A stretch of 64,000 bases of DNA from the NCBI GenBank assembly GCA_038562375.1, contig JBCFAY010000006.1:95877-159876 (forward strand). The letters are read 5' to 3'. The first letter of the stretch is position 1; each line of letters starts with the position of its first letter. Positions 52,511 to 60,853 of the stretch are shown here, piece after piece. The DNA comes from JBCFAY01 sp038562375. Lineage in GTDB: Bacteria; Bacillota; Clostridia; Christensenellales; CAG-138. A model generated the notes under the pieces. It had not been told where the DNA came from. It was given only the letters and a program-made list of their open reading frames with translations, and searched no databases. Made by a program: the position numbers and the translations under genes.

Positions 52511-52711
52511 CGGTTTTCTCCGTTCCTCTTTCTTGGTTGTCCCATCTTTCCCCGGGCAGCGCCGCATCCAACAGTTCCCTTACAGAGACGCGCAGCGCCT
52601 CTTCGGAGGATATGGCCGCCGTCGGTCGCGGCATCGGCAAAGAGCGCCGCTTCCTCCAACGGCCCGTACTTGGATTGTGGATCGCGCATCGCGCGGATCG
52701 GCGGTTTTTTT

Positions 52712-52745
52712 CGATATAATATGACATAATACGACGATATAATAT
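52712..52745. promoter_or_regulatory. AT-rich control region with 11-base direct repeats
   Basis: CGATATAATAT occurs at 52712-52722 and 52735-52745, 23 bases apart, in an AT-rich stretch upstream of surface protein A. The region also has -10-like hexamers on the minus strand. It probably holds the promoter and a repeated binding site. Confidence 0.45.
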
Positions 52746-52873
52746 TCTAAGTATATACAGTTATGGAAATAGATGCAACGCATATCGTTTCTCCCGACTG
52801 CCCTTGAAACGCGCTTCCCGCAAACACCGCCTTGCGCGCCGCGGCGCTCTTTTTTGATCCGCTCAACAAAAGA

Positions 52874-52900
52874 ACCCCGCGCCTTTAGTAGGCGCGGGGT
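52874..52900 (-). terminator. Terminator of the 52956-53768 lipoprotein gene
   Basis: A perfect 10-bp stem (52874-52883 with 52891-52900) and seven-base loop is followed on the minus strand by TTCTTTTG, about 55 bases past the lipoprotein stop. Confidence 0.7.
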
Positions 52901-52955
52901 CTAAAGCAAGCGGATCGGCGCTTTTAAAGCGCGGCAAGGTTCAAATTTGGACCGG

Positions 52956-53768
52956 TCAGGCTCCGTAGTAGGCGTCGAATTTGTCCACGGTCTTGATTTC
53001 GTCCTTCGCGATCTCCAGAACGATGAACCAATCGGCCATGTCGTCGGTGCCGATCTCCGGCACGACGGCTTTCACGATCACGGTGAGCTTGCCCTCGGCG
53101 ATCGGCGCGCCCGCGATCTCGTGCCGGATCGAGCCGCTCGTTTCCTGCGTGCACAGGATCAGCAGAAGATGATCCGCAAAGAACGCGTCGTCGTATTTTT
53201 TTGCGGCGTCGACGAAGCTCTCCTCCCCGCCGTAGGCGATGTCGAACTGATAGAATTCGCTCCCGGCTTCCAGAAATTCGCTCAGCGCGGCGGCGCTTTC
53301 AACGGATATGACCGGGATATGCCGTACGCTGCTGATGATCATCGTTTCGGCGTTCGCCGCCAGCGAGCCGACGAACTCCCATCCCCCCTCCGCCTTGCCG
53401 TCGGCGCGGAAGAAGCGCGCGGTAAAATCGGCGCTGTCCGGGTCGTTCTCGGCGGGAGACGATACGAGCTCGATCGCGACGGCCCTGACCTGCACGGGAT
53501 AGCTTTCGGCGATCTGCGGGAGTATGGTCAGCTTTACGACCTGGCCGACGAGGAAATTGAATGCGATTTCGACGCCCGGCTCAAACGACACGGATGCCTT
53601 GTCGAAGCCGACGTCGTCGCTCGTTGAGACCAGGATCGAATCGCCGTTGATCCCTTCGATCGTGCCGGTAAACACCACGTTCTCGGCGGCGGGCTCGCCC
53701 TTTGCGCATCCGCCCGACACCGTGAGCAGTGCGGCAAAGCACAGCAGTATTGCGATGATTTTTCTCAT
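52956..53768 (-). CDS. Lipoprotein of unknown function
   Basis: The 270-residue protein has a lipoprotein signal peptide with lipobox SGGC (Cys near residue 21). An OB-like beta domain follows in residues about 32-105 (FTGTIEGINGDSILVSTSDD, LVGQVVKLTILPQI), and then a second domain of about 140 residues (FLEAGSEFYQFDI, YDDAFFADHLLLILC). I do not recognise the family. It would be anchored outside the membrane. GGAGG precedes the ATG. A self-contained single-gene unit with its own terminator. Confidence 0.8.
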   Translation of the reverse strand: MRKIIAILLCFAALLTVSGGCAKGEPAAENVVFTGTIEGINGDSILVSTSDDVGFDKASVSFEPGVEIAFNFLVGQVVKLTILPQIAESYPVQVRAVAIELVSSPAENDPDSADFTARFFRADGKAEGGWEFVGSLAANAETMIISSVRHIPVISVESAAALSEFLEAGSEFYQFDIAYGGEESFVDAAKKYDDAFFADHLLLILCTQETSGSIRHEIAGAPIAEGKLTVIVKAVVPEIGTDDMADWFIVLEIAKDEIKTVDKFDAYYGA

Positions 53769-53900
53769 GCTAAGACCTCCAAAAATCGTCTTTAACCATA
53801 AAACGCCGCAAGCGCGAAAAAAGTTGCCGGGGCGGGGATAAGGCCGGACAAAGTCCCCGTTTTCCCGCGCCGCAAAGCCCGCGTCCGTTCGTTTGCCCGA

Positions 53901-55181
53901 TCAAAGCCTTTCTTTTGGAGCGCGTTTGCTCTTAAAGTGCTCCTTGATGGATAAGGCTTTTTTCGCGTCGTCACAGAGCAGGTCGATGATAAGGGCGGCC
54001 ATGCATCTTGCGGGCTGCACAAACGCCTTGGCATCGTCGGTCGACGTAAAAGACCTGGTATGAAACGCGCCCGTAAACCCGCCGAACACGACCTGGGCCG
54101 TGGGGATCTTCTGCGAAACATCGCCGAGGTCGTTGGAGAAGTAGTTGTGCTCCCTCGGCCCGGCCGCCTGCCGATAAAAATCGAGGCTCGCGTCCCGCAC
54201 TGCTTTGAGCAGCGCCTCATCCACCTCGTAGGGCAGCAGGCTCACTTCGGTTTTGGCCGCAACGGCGCAGCCGATCACTTTTGCCCCGCATTCCGCCGCT
54301 ACCCGGATCCTCTCCTTCAGATCCAGCAGGTATTCCATCGTCTTTGTCGCGAGAACAACCTCAAGTTTGGCCCGCTCCGGGATCGTTCCGACGCTCTCGC
54401 CGCCCTCGGTCAGGTTATAGGCGATGCGGACGTATTCCGCCGGGTCGAGCGATTCGCGCAGCGCCTGGATATTGTTGATGGCCAGCACGGCGGCGTTCAA
54501 GGCGTTGATCCCCCTTTCGGGGGCGACGGTGCTGTGGGAGCTCCTTCCATGGAACACAAAGCTCTCGACGATCAGGCCGTTGCAGCTTGTGTTGACGAGG
54601 ATTTCCTCCCCGTGCCTATCGTCGTTTACGTAGGCGTGGGTGCCAAGGGCAATGTCCACGCCGTCGAACGCCCCGAGGCGCAGCAGTTCCTTCTTCCCGC
54701 TGTCGGCAGACGTTTTCCCCTCTTCGATCAGGCTTGCGATCACGTCCGCGGGCAGGGCCTCCTCCGACGGGACCGCCATGAAGGAGACGTCCCCCGAAAG
54801 CTCGCTCATAACCCCGGTGGCCTTCAGCGCTTCGGCCACTGCCAAGAGCGCCGTCACCTGGATATTGTGCCCGCAGGCGTGCGCCAATCCGTTTTCCCGG
54901 TTCGCGTGCGGATGGGACGGGCAATAGATGGCGTCCATCTCGCCGAGCATGGCGACGTGGGCGAGGCTTTTCCCGCCCCGGAGCCTGATGCGCTGCGCCG
55001 TAACGGCCTCGCTGACGATTTCGTCGGCCCCGATGCTTTCAAACCATTGCTTCACGAGGGCGCTCGTCTTGTATTCGTGAAATCCCAATTCCGGTATGGC
55101 GAGCAAATCCTTCCCCAGCCTTATCCATTTTTCGGAGTTCTCGAGCAGATAGCGATCCACGATTTGTTTTATTCGTTCCAT
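53901..55181 (-). CDS. M20-family amidohydrolase/peptidase (AbgB-like)
   Basis: The 426-residue protein is an M20 metal-dependent aminoacylase. It has IPELGFHEYKTS near residue 30, GEMDAIYCPSHP, LAHACGHNIQVTALL (metal Cys-Gly-His region), PSEEALP, and a dimerisation region with HGRSSHSTVAPERGINALNA. Family members cleave N-acyl or p-aminobenzoyl-glutamate-type amides. The metal motif reads GHNIQ where GHDxH is common, so metal binding may differ. GGAAGGGGAG precedes the ATG, and a clear promoter is upstream. A folate-like aminobenzoyl-glutamate substrate is only a guess. Confidence 0.88.
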   Translation of the reverse strand: MERIKQIVDRYLLENSEKWIRLGKDLLAIPELGFHEYKTSALVKQWFESIGADEIVSEAVTAQRIRLRGGKSLAHVAMLGEMDAIYCPSHPHANRENGLAHACGHNIQVTALLAVAEALKATGVMSELSGDVSFMAVPSEEALPADVIASLIEEGKTSADSGKKELLRLGAFDGVDIALGTHAYVNDDRHGEEILVNTSCNGLIVESFVFHGRSSHSTVAPERGINALNAAVLAINNIQALRESLDPAEYVRIAYNLTEGGESVGTIPERAKLEVVLATKTMEYLLDLKERIRVAAECGAKVIGCAVAAKTEVSLLPYEVDEALLKAVRDASLDFYRQAAGPREHNYFSNDLGDVSQKIPTAQVVFGGFTGAFHTRSFTSTDDAKAFVQPARCMAALIIDLLCDDAKKALSIKEHFKSKRAPKERL

Positions 55182-55668
55182 GGTAGCTCCCCTTCCTGAA
55201 TGAGTCCGCTTTAAGATCCATTAAAATCATTCCGCCGTCGACTGATAGAATACCATTTTTTTATCCCGCGATCAAATGAACGGACCGCCGAAAACGAGAA
55301 CTCGAAGCGCCTCAGCGGGCCGAAAAAGGCGTCGGGCCCGAACGCGAACCGCAGGGAGCCGCCTGCGAAATACGCGGCACGGCGGGAATATCCCGCCGCC
55401 GATTCATGCGGGGCGCGCAATCAAAATTTGTTGGATGCCAAAAAAATAATAATGCAATTTGTAGGGTTTTAATAGTATAATTAGATGGTAAAACTAACCA
55501 AACCGGGCGGAGCAAACGCGTCAAGGCGCTGCGGCGCAAGGCGGAAGCCGCAGCGGTCGCCGGAACGGCTGCGGGGCGCGTCGTTCGGGCAAAGCCGCCG
55601 GCGACCGCGAGGCCGCTCCCTCCGCCGCTCCCGGCGCACCCGCCTTTTGGCAAAGGGTTCATCATCGC
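55182..55668. other. Promoter region and gap upstream of the M20 gene
   Basis: Apart from the promoter at 55247-55275, this 487-base gap has an AT-rich block near 55435-55490 containing several TATAAT-like hexamers, and no credible gene. Confidence 0.4.
55247..55275 (-). promoter_or_regulatory. Promoter for the M20 amidohydrolase
   Basis: On the minus strand TTGATC (55270-55275) and TATTCT (55247-55252) are 17 bases apart, about 65 bases upstream of the ATG at 55181. Confidence 0.6.
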
Positions 55669-58600
55669 TTACGGGATCTCCGCGAGCAGCCTTTCGATCG
55701 AAACCATGTCGACCGGCTTCGCGAGGTGCCGGTCAAACCCGTTTTTCTTTGCCCGCTCGACGTCGTTCTCGCCTGCGTAGCCCGTCAAGGCGATCAGCAG
55801 CGCACCCTTCAATTCATCCTCCCGTTTTATGATCTTAGCGACCTCATAACCGTCTGTCCCCGGCAGGCCGATATCGCAGAAAACAACGTCCGGCCGGACT
55901 TCTTTTGCCTTTTTTATGCCTTCGGTCCCGTCGCAGGCGGCGAATACCCGGTGCCCGAGGACGGTAAACATGGAGCATAGGATCTCCGTCAGATCCTTGT
56001 TGTCCTCGATGATCAGGATTTTATAGCCGCGCTTTTCTTTCCCGGCCGCCCCGCCGTTGTCCGCCTTGATGTTTCCCCCCGTGATCGGCAGGCGTATGGT
56101 AAACGAAGACCCCTTGCCCAAACCGTCGCTGCCCGCAAGAACCCTGCCGCCGTGCATTTCGACAATGCCTTTGACGATGGCAAGCCCCAACCCCAGGCCG
56201 AGGCTGTTGTGCCTGTCCAGCGACTGATCCGCCTGAACAAAAGGCAGGAACAATCCCGCCAGCATTTCCGGATCCATGCCGATTCCGTTGTCCCTCACGC
56301 AGACGGCCGCTTCGTTTCCCTCCGTCCGCAGCGATACCCATACGCTCCCGCCCGCCTGCGTGAATTTCAAAGCGTTGTAGAGGATATTCCCGATGCACTG
56401 CGTGAGGCGGACCGGATCGGCGGAAACAACGATGGGATCGGCCTTGATTTGTCCAAAAATCCGCACGCCTTTTTTCTCGAACTCCGGCCTGATATCCTCC
56501 ACGGCGTTTGTGACGATTTCGTTGAGGAGGATATCCTCCTGTTTCAGTCTGATCTTGTTTTGGGTGATGCGCGTCAGATCTAGCAGATCGTCCACCAGCT
56601 TGCACAACTGGCGGATCTGCCGTTTCATGATCCCCATCGCCTTTTCCTTTTGCGTTTGCCCGGCAGGAATTTCGAGGATCGAAAGCCCTGCGACAATGGC
56701 GGCCAGAGGATTCCTAAGCTCGTGGGAAAGAACGCTGATAAAATCGTTTTTATTCCTGTCAGCTTTTTCAAGCTCGTCCACGAGGGCAAGCGCTTTTTTC
56801 TCGCTCTCCCGCAGCGCCTCCTCCGCCTGCCTCGTCGCGGTGATATCGTTGAAAAGGATGGCGACCCGCCGCTGTTCGGGCTGCCCGACGCGGAAGGCGT
56901 ACACGTCGTAAAAGCGGCCGAGCGCTTTCGCCGGGCTCTGGAAACGGGCGGGTTCGCCGGTGAGGGCAATGCGGCCATAAATATCGAACCAGTGCTGCTC
57001 GTTGTCCGGCGCTATATCCCGGATGCTGCGGCCCACCGCGTCCGCAAGCCCCGTCTGCCTCTCAAAAGATCCGTTGACCTCAAGGAAGCGGTAATCAAGG
57101 GGCCGGTCGTTCCCGTCGAACAGTACTTCGATGATGCTGAACCCTTCGTCTATCGAGTCGAAAAGGGCGCGGTACTTCTCCCCGCTCCTTAAAAGTTCCT
57201 CCTCCTTTTGCTTGAGCTCGGTGATGTCGCGGATGTTGCCGTTCCTGTACAGCGGTCGGCCTTCGCTGTCCCTGGTCAGGGACATGTGGTTGGAGATCCA
57301 GCGGTATTCGCCGCTTTGGGCGCGCTGCCGGTAGACCGCCTCCGCCTCTCCCGCATCGTGCAGCCGCTCCATCGCTTTATGCATCGCGGGCATATCGTCG
57401 GGGTGGATCATCGAGAGCGCCTCCCCGGAACGCATGGCCATATACCGCTCCGGCGCATACCCCATCATTGTTTCGGCGGAAGGGCTGATATAATCGAATT
57501 TATCGGTCCGTATGTCCATACGGTAGATGACGTCGATGGAATTATCGAGCACCGACTGGAAACGGGCCCTGCTCTCGCGCAGCTGCTCCTCGGCGCGCCT
57601 GTGCTCGGTGATGTCGATATCCATTTCAAGGATCAGCGGCGAACCGTCCGTATCGCTGAACGGGAAGTCGTAGGCGTCGATAACGGTATCGTCCTTCGGG
57701 GAAACGAATTCCCAGCGGTGCGCCTTTCCGGTCTTAAGCGGCACGAACGCTTCGCAAAAAGGGCAGGGCTCGGAATATCCGCAGCAATACTCGTAACAGC
57801 GTCGGCCGCCGGGCTCGCCGAATTTCTCCCTGAAAGCCCGGTTGGAAAAGACAACCCGATGGTCCGGGGTCATCAGGCGGACCATCACCGACAATGTTTC
57901 CATCACGCCCAACAGACGTCGGCGTTCGTTGAGGATCTGCTCGGTAGCCTCCCTGCGCAGCCGCGCCATATCGATGTGCGCCGCTATGCGCGCCATCAGT
58001 TCCCGGGAGCCGATGGGTTTGACCAGATAGTCGTCCGCGCCGCACTCGAGGCCCTCCACCCGGGATTCCTCGCCCGCCTGCTCCGAAAGGAGGATGATCG
58101 GCACGGTCTTTAAGGCGTCGTCCGCCCGTATTTCCCGCACAAGGGCGAATCCGTCCAGATTCGGCATCATCACATCGCTGAGGATCAGATCCGGGCGTTT
58201 TTCCCGGGCGGCCGCCAGCGCCGCCGCCCCGTCCGGCACGGTCATTGCCCGGTAGCGTTCGCCCGTCAGGCGGGCAAGATAGCGGCGCATATCGGCGTTA
58301 TCGTCGGCGATCAGGATCACCGGCCGATCCGAGGGATCTTCCGCCTCCCCCGCCGGGCATGGGACGGGAATTAGATCGCGGCAGAAGCACTGCGGGGCCG
58401 CCTCCCCGGCGCCATGCTCTTCGGGCAGCCATCGGAGCGCCTCTTCCAGGAAGGGGGAAGCCCCCACCGCTGTGGAGGCCTGTGTCCGACCGCTTCCGAT
58501 CCGGTCCGGGGACAAATGCTCTTTGCCTGAAAGAAGGGTTACGGTGAATTCGGTCCCGAGCCCGAGGGCGCTCTGTGCGCAAATAACGCCGCCGTGAAGC

Positions 58601-59385
58601 CCGACCAATTCCCGGACCAGGGCAAGGCCTACGCCGTTGCCCTCGCGGGTGCGGCCCCGCAGGTTCCGGGCGCGGTGGAACCGCTCAAAGAGGTGCGGCA
58701 GCTCGTCGGCGGAGACGCCGACGCCGGTATCCCGCACCTTGAGGACGGGGCCGGACGCTTCCATATAAAGCTTGACTTCGATTTCGCCCTCAAACGTAAA
58801 CTTGAGCGCGTTGGAGACCAGTTTCAATACGATCTTTTCCCACATGTCCCTGTCGACGTAGACGGGTTCCGGGAGCGTGGGGCAGTCTATACGGAGGCTC
58901 AGGCCCGCCCTTTCGACGACGCCCCGGAAGACGTCCGCCAATTCCGCGGTGAACGCCGCCAGATCCGTAGGCTCGAAAACCGCCTGCACCCGCCCCGATT
59001 CGATGCGCGAGAAATCCTCCAGCGCGTTCACGAGGCACAGCAGCCTCAGGCCGTTTCGGCGCATCACCTCCAGCCGCTCCTTCGCCGCGGGGGAAAGCCC
59101 CGCGTCTTCACAAAGCAGATCCTCGACCGGCTCCAGCATCAGCGTCAGCGGCGTGCGAAACTCCCGGCCGACGCCGGTGAAAAAAGCGGTTTTCGCGCGG
59201 TCGAGCTCCGTGAGCGCCTCGGCGCGTTTGTGCGCCTCCCTGAGGCAGAGCGTTACCGCCTCTTTGAGGCTTTCGGGCCATTGTTCCGGCGGCCCGAGCG
59301 GCGTGCCCGCCCAATCGAACGCGCGGATCCCCTCCTCCATCTCCCCGCCGTCGACGAGAAAATCAAAGCTGTCCGGCACGCCCAT
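55669..59385 (-). CDS. Hybrid sensor histidine kinase with two kinase units, two receivers and PAS domains
   Basis: The 1238-residue soluble protein runs as follows: a degenerate HisKA (about 62-130), HATPase (about 175-285), receiver 1 (about 350-465, Asp in LILSDVMMP), three PAS domains (about 490-850), HisKA 2 with intact LSHELRNP (about 875-940), HATPase 2, and receiver 2 (about 1120-1238, Asp in VVFCDIGLPG). In the first HisKA the phospho-accepting His is Arg (GREFRTPLTLM, Arg74), so only the second can autophosphorylate. No membrane helix is present, so it senses cytoplasmic signals. GGAGGG precedes the ATG. Its output partner is not in the window. Confidence 0.92.
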   Translation of the reverse strand: MGVPDSFDFLVDGGEMEEGIRAFDWAGTPLGPPEQWPESLKEAVTLCLREAHKRAEALTELDRAKTAFFTGVGREFRTPLTLMLEPVEDLLCEDAGLSPAAKERLEVMRRNGLRLLCLVNALEDFSRIESGRVQAVFEPTDLAAFTAELADVFRGVVERAGLSLRIDCPTLPEPVYVDRDMWEKIVLKLVSNALKFTFEGEIEVKLYMEASGPVLKVRDTGVGVSADELPHLFERFHRARNLRGRTREGNGVGLALVRELVGLHGGVICAQSALGLGTEFTVTLLSGKEHLSPDRIGSGRTQASTAVGASPFLEEALRWLPEEHGAGEAAPQCFCRDLIPVPCPAGEAEDPSDRPVILIADDNADMRRYLARLTGERYRAMTVPDGAAALAAAREKRPDLILSDVMMPNLDGFALVREIRADDALKTVPIILLSEQAGEESRVEGLECGADDYLVKPIGSRELMARIAAHIDMARLRREATEQILNERRRLLGVMETLSVMVRLMTPDHRVVFSNRAFREKFGEPGGRRCYEYCCGYSEPCPFCEAFVPLKTGKAHRWEFVSPKDDTVIDAYDFPFSDTDGSPLILEMDIDITEHRRAEEQLRESRARFQSVLDNSIDVIYRMDIRTDKFDYISPSAETMMGYAPERYMAMRSGEALSMIHPDDMPAMHKAMERLHDAGEAEAVYRQRAQSGEYRWISNHMSLTRDSEGRPLYRNGNIRDITELKQKEEELLRSGEKYRALFDSIDEGFSIIEVLFDGNDRPLDYRFLEVNGSFERQTGLADAVGRSIRDIAPDNEQHWFDIYGRIALTGEPARFQSPAKALGRFYDVYAFRVGQPEQRRVAILFNDITATRQAEEALRESEKKALALVDELEKADRNKNDFISVLSHELRNPLAAIVAGLSILEIPAGQTQKEKAMGIMKRQIRQLCKLVDDLLDLTRITQNKIRLKQEDILLNEIVTNAVEDIRPEFEKKGVRIFGQIKADPIVVSADPVRLTQCIGNILYNALKFTQAGGSVWVSLRTEGNEAAVCVRDNGIGMDPEMLAGLFLPFVQADQSLDRHNSLGLGLGLAIVKGIVEMHGGRVLAGSDGLGKGSSFTIRLPITGGNIKADNGGAAGKEKRGYKILIIEDNKDLTEILCSMFTVLGHRVFAACDGTEGIKKAKEVRPDVVFCDIGLPGTDGYEVAKIIKREDELKGALLIALTGYAGENDVERAKKNGFDRHLAKPVDMVSIERLLAEIP

Positions 59386-59592
59386 ATTCCCTCCGCTTCG
59401 CCCGCAGCCCGCGGGCTGTCCGGCATATTCATTGAATTTGTTAATTCTCGCATTGTGTTGATTCCCGCGTCGTATCGATATGAAAGATGAATCGGTAAGT
59501 CGAATTGAGGATTATTATAACACACGGCGTTCCTTGTATAAAGCATCGGCGCGGCGCTCGCCGCCGTTTTGTAAGCGCGCCTGAAAAAGAGA

Positions 59593-59619
59593 AGGGCGAA
59601 GGTACGACGCCTTCGCCCT
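59593..59619 (-). terminator. Terminator of the anchor-protein fragment
   Basis: AGGGCGAAGG (59593-59602) pairs with CCTTCGCCCT (59610-59619) and is followed on the minus strand by TCTCTTTTTC. It ends leftward transcription of the frameshifted gene just upstream. Confidence 0.7.
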
Positions 59620-59635
59620 GTTGCCGTACGGCGCT

Positions 59636-60042
59636 TTATGCCCTGCGCCGCTTCATCGCGATATAGCCCGCAAAGATCGCCGCCAGCGGCCAAATCAGCG
59701 CGAAGCCCCACGGCGTTGCCGCGCCGCCCGTCTGCGGGATGTCGGCCTGCGCGTCGGAATCCGCGAACACCGCGAAGGGCGAAAGGCCGGTGACGGTAAA
59801 TGTCGCCTTGCCGTCCCGGACAATGGCGGCAAGCTCTTCCAGCACGCCGCCCCTGCAGTGAAGCAGCGTCACCGTCTCGCCGGCGGCCGCGCGAAAACGC
59901 CGATCTCCCCCACGATGAGGAAATCGCCGTCGGGATAAAGCGCCTGCATCTCCCGCCCGGTACGGCAGGGCAGGCTGCTGCGGGTGTATGATTCCACATA
60001 GCGCTTTGCCGTGCGCGCGGTCTGGTCAACCCGGTAAAGCAT
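59636..60042 (-). pseudogene. Frameshifted small surface protein with sorting signal
   Basis: A start codon at 60042 with GGAGG six bases upstream opens a frame (MLYRVDQTARTAKRYVES...) that hits a stop at 59869-59871. The adjacent frame continues from about there as ETVTLLHCRGGVLEEL and ends in a cell-wall sorting signal, IPQTGGAATPWGF, a hydrophobic helix and KRRRA. Joining the two gives about 135 residues. A single-base indel is the simplest explanation. It may be a true pseudogene or a sequencing error. Confidence 0.65.
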
Positions 60043-60149
60043 GTCCATCCTCCCGATGTTAATGGTAGCAGATCGGAGGAGTCAAAACATACGGATGGCG
60101 AAATTGACGCTTTTTTTTGCCGAAATTAGCACAAAAACGGCGCAAAAAA

Positions 60150-60175
60150 ATCCCCGTCCGGCGCGTGGCGGGGAT
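60150..60175 (-). terminator. Terminator of the GHKL kinase fragment
   Basis: ATCCCCG (60150-60156) pairs with CGGGGAT (60169-60175). On the minus strand the hairpin is followed by seven U residues. The terminator survived although the gene it served is truncated. Confidence 0.7.
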
Positions 60176-60202
60176 CAGTGGCCGGGAGCGCCGCAAAGGC
60201 GT

Positions 60203-60480
60203 TTATTGGGAAAACGGATCGATTGAAACGGGAAACGCGGCCATCAGCGTGAACTTGGTTCCGCCGTCCTCCGCCTTGAGAAAGCCCCCGTATGCGTTCA
60301 TAACCTTTTGGATGTTGAGCAAGCCCATCCCGTGTTCGAGCCCCGTTTTGGCGGAAATATACCGCCCGTCCTCCTGCCGTGAAGAACCGTTGCAGGCATT
60401 CTCGATTTTGATCAGCAGCTGGCCGCCCGAGAGCCTTGTTTCCGCCGAAAGGAACCGCGCATCCGGCGCGGTTACCCGTT
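60203..60480 (-). pseudogene. C-terminal remnant of a GHKL-type sensor kinase
   Basis: The minus-strand frame encodes about 90 residues typical of the end of an AgrC-like GHKL ATPase domain: LLIKIENACNGSS, then GLEHGMGLLNIQKVMNAYGG and TKFTLMAAFPV. The sensor part and the N-box are missing, and no start or ribosome site is present. Upstream, the frame runs into a plus-strand surface-protein fragment at about 60480, so the 5' part was lost by deletion or rearrangement. Confidence 0.7.
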
Positions 60481-60486
60481 CGCAGG

Positions 60487-60588
60487 CTTGCTCCGGCCGG
60501 GGACGCGGCGACGCCGCACAGCTTTCTCGCGCTCTGCCTCGCGGCGCTCCTTGCGGGCTGCCCGGCGCTGAAACGGCGCAAAGCGTAA
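60487..60588 (+). pseudogene. Plus-strand remnant of a sortase sorting signal
   Basis: The last 33 codons of a surface protein remain: LAPAGDAATPHSFLAL followed by a hydrophobic helix and KRRKA, then a stop. It resembles the C-terminus of the intact surface protein at 62.5 kb (PQTGDAATPSS...KKRKTKA). It abuts the truncated kinase fragment on the other strand and keeps its own terminator at 60603-60641. Confidence 0.65.
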
Positions 60589-60602
60589 AAAGGCATACAC
60601 AC

Positions 60603-60641
60603 AGGGCGGAGGCAGCGGATCGATTGCCTCCGCCCTTTTTT
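60603..60641 (+). terminator. Terminator after the sorting-signal remnant
   Basis: AGGGCGGAGGCA (60603-60614) pairs with TGCCTCCGCCCT (60625-60636) and is followed by six T residues, a strong rightward rho-independent terminator. Confidence 0.8.
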
Positions 60642-60772
60642 ACGGGATGTTCAAAGACCGCCGCCGGTCGGCGGCGCAGCCGGGCGGCCCCGATCCCCTT
60701 ACGCTTTGATGATATAGCTCCGTCCGCCGGGATATTTCCCAAAAGATCGTCGTTTCCGACGAGGCGCGTTTT

Positions 60773-60812
60773 AAAATCCCGCCTTACAATGGTTTGTAAG
60801 ACGGGATTTTTT
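60773..60812. terminator. Hairpin upstream of surface protein B
   Basis: AAAATCCCGCCTTACAA pairs, with one G-T-type mismatch, with TTGTAAGACGGGATTTT and is flanked by A and T runs on both sides. It could terminate in both directions. It ends about 40 bases before the surface protein start, so it may also act as a leader attenuator. Confidence 0.6.
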
Positions 60813-60853
60813 ATTTGGACAATCCACCTTCAACGATACGGGAGGATGATACT

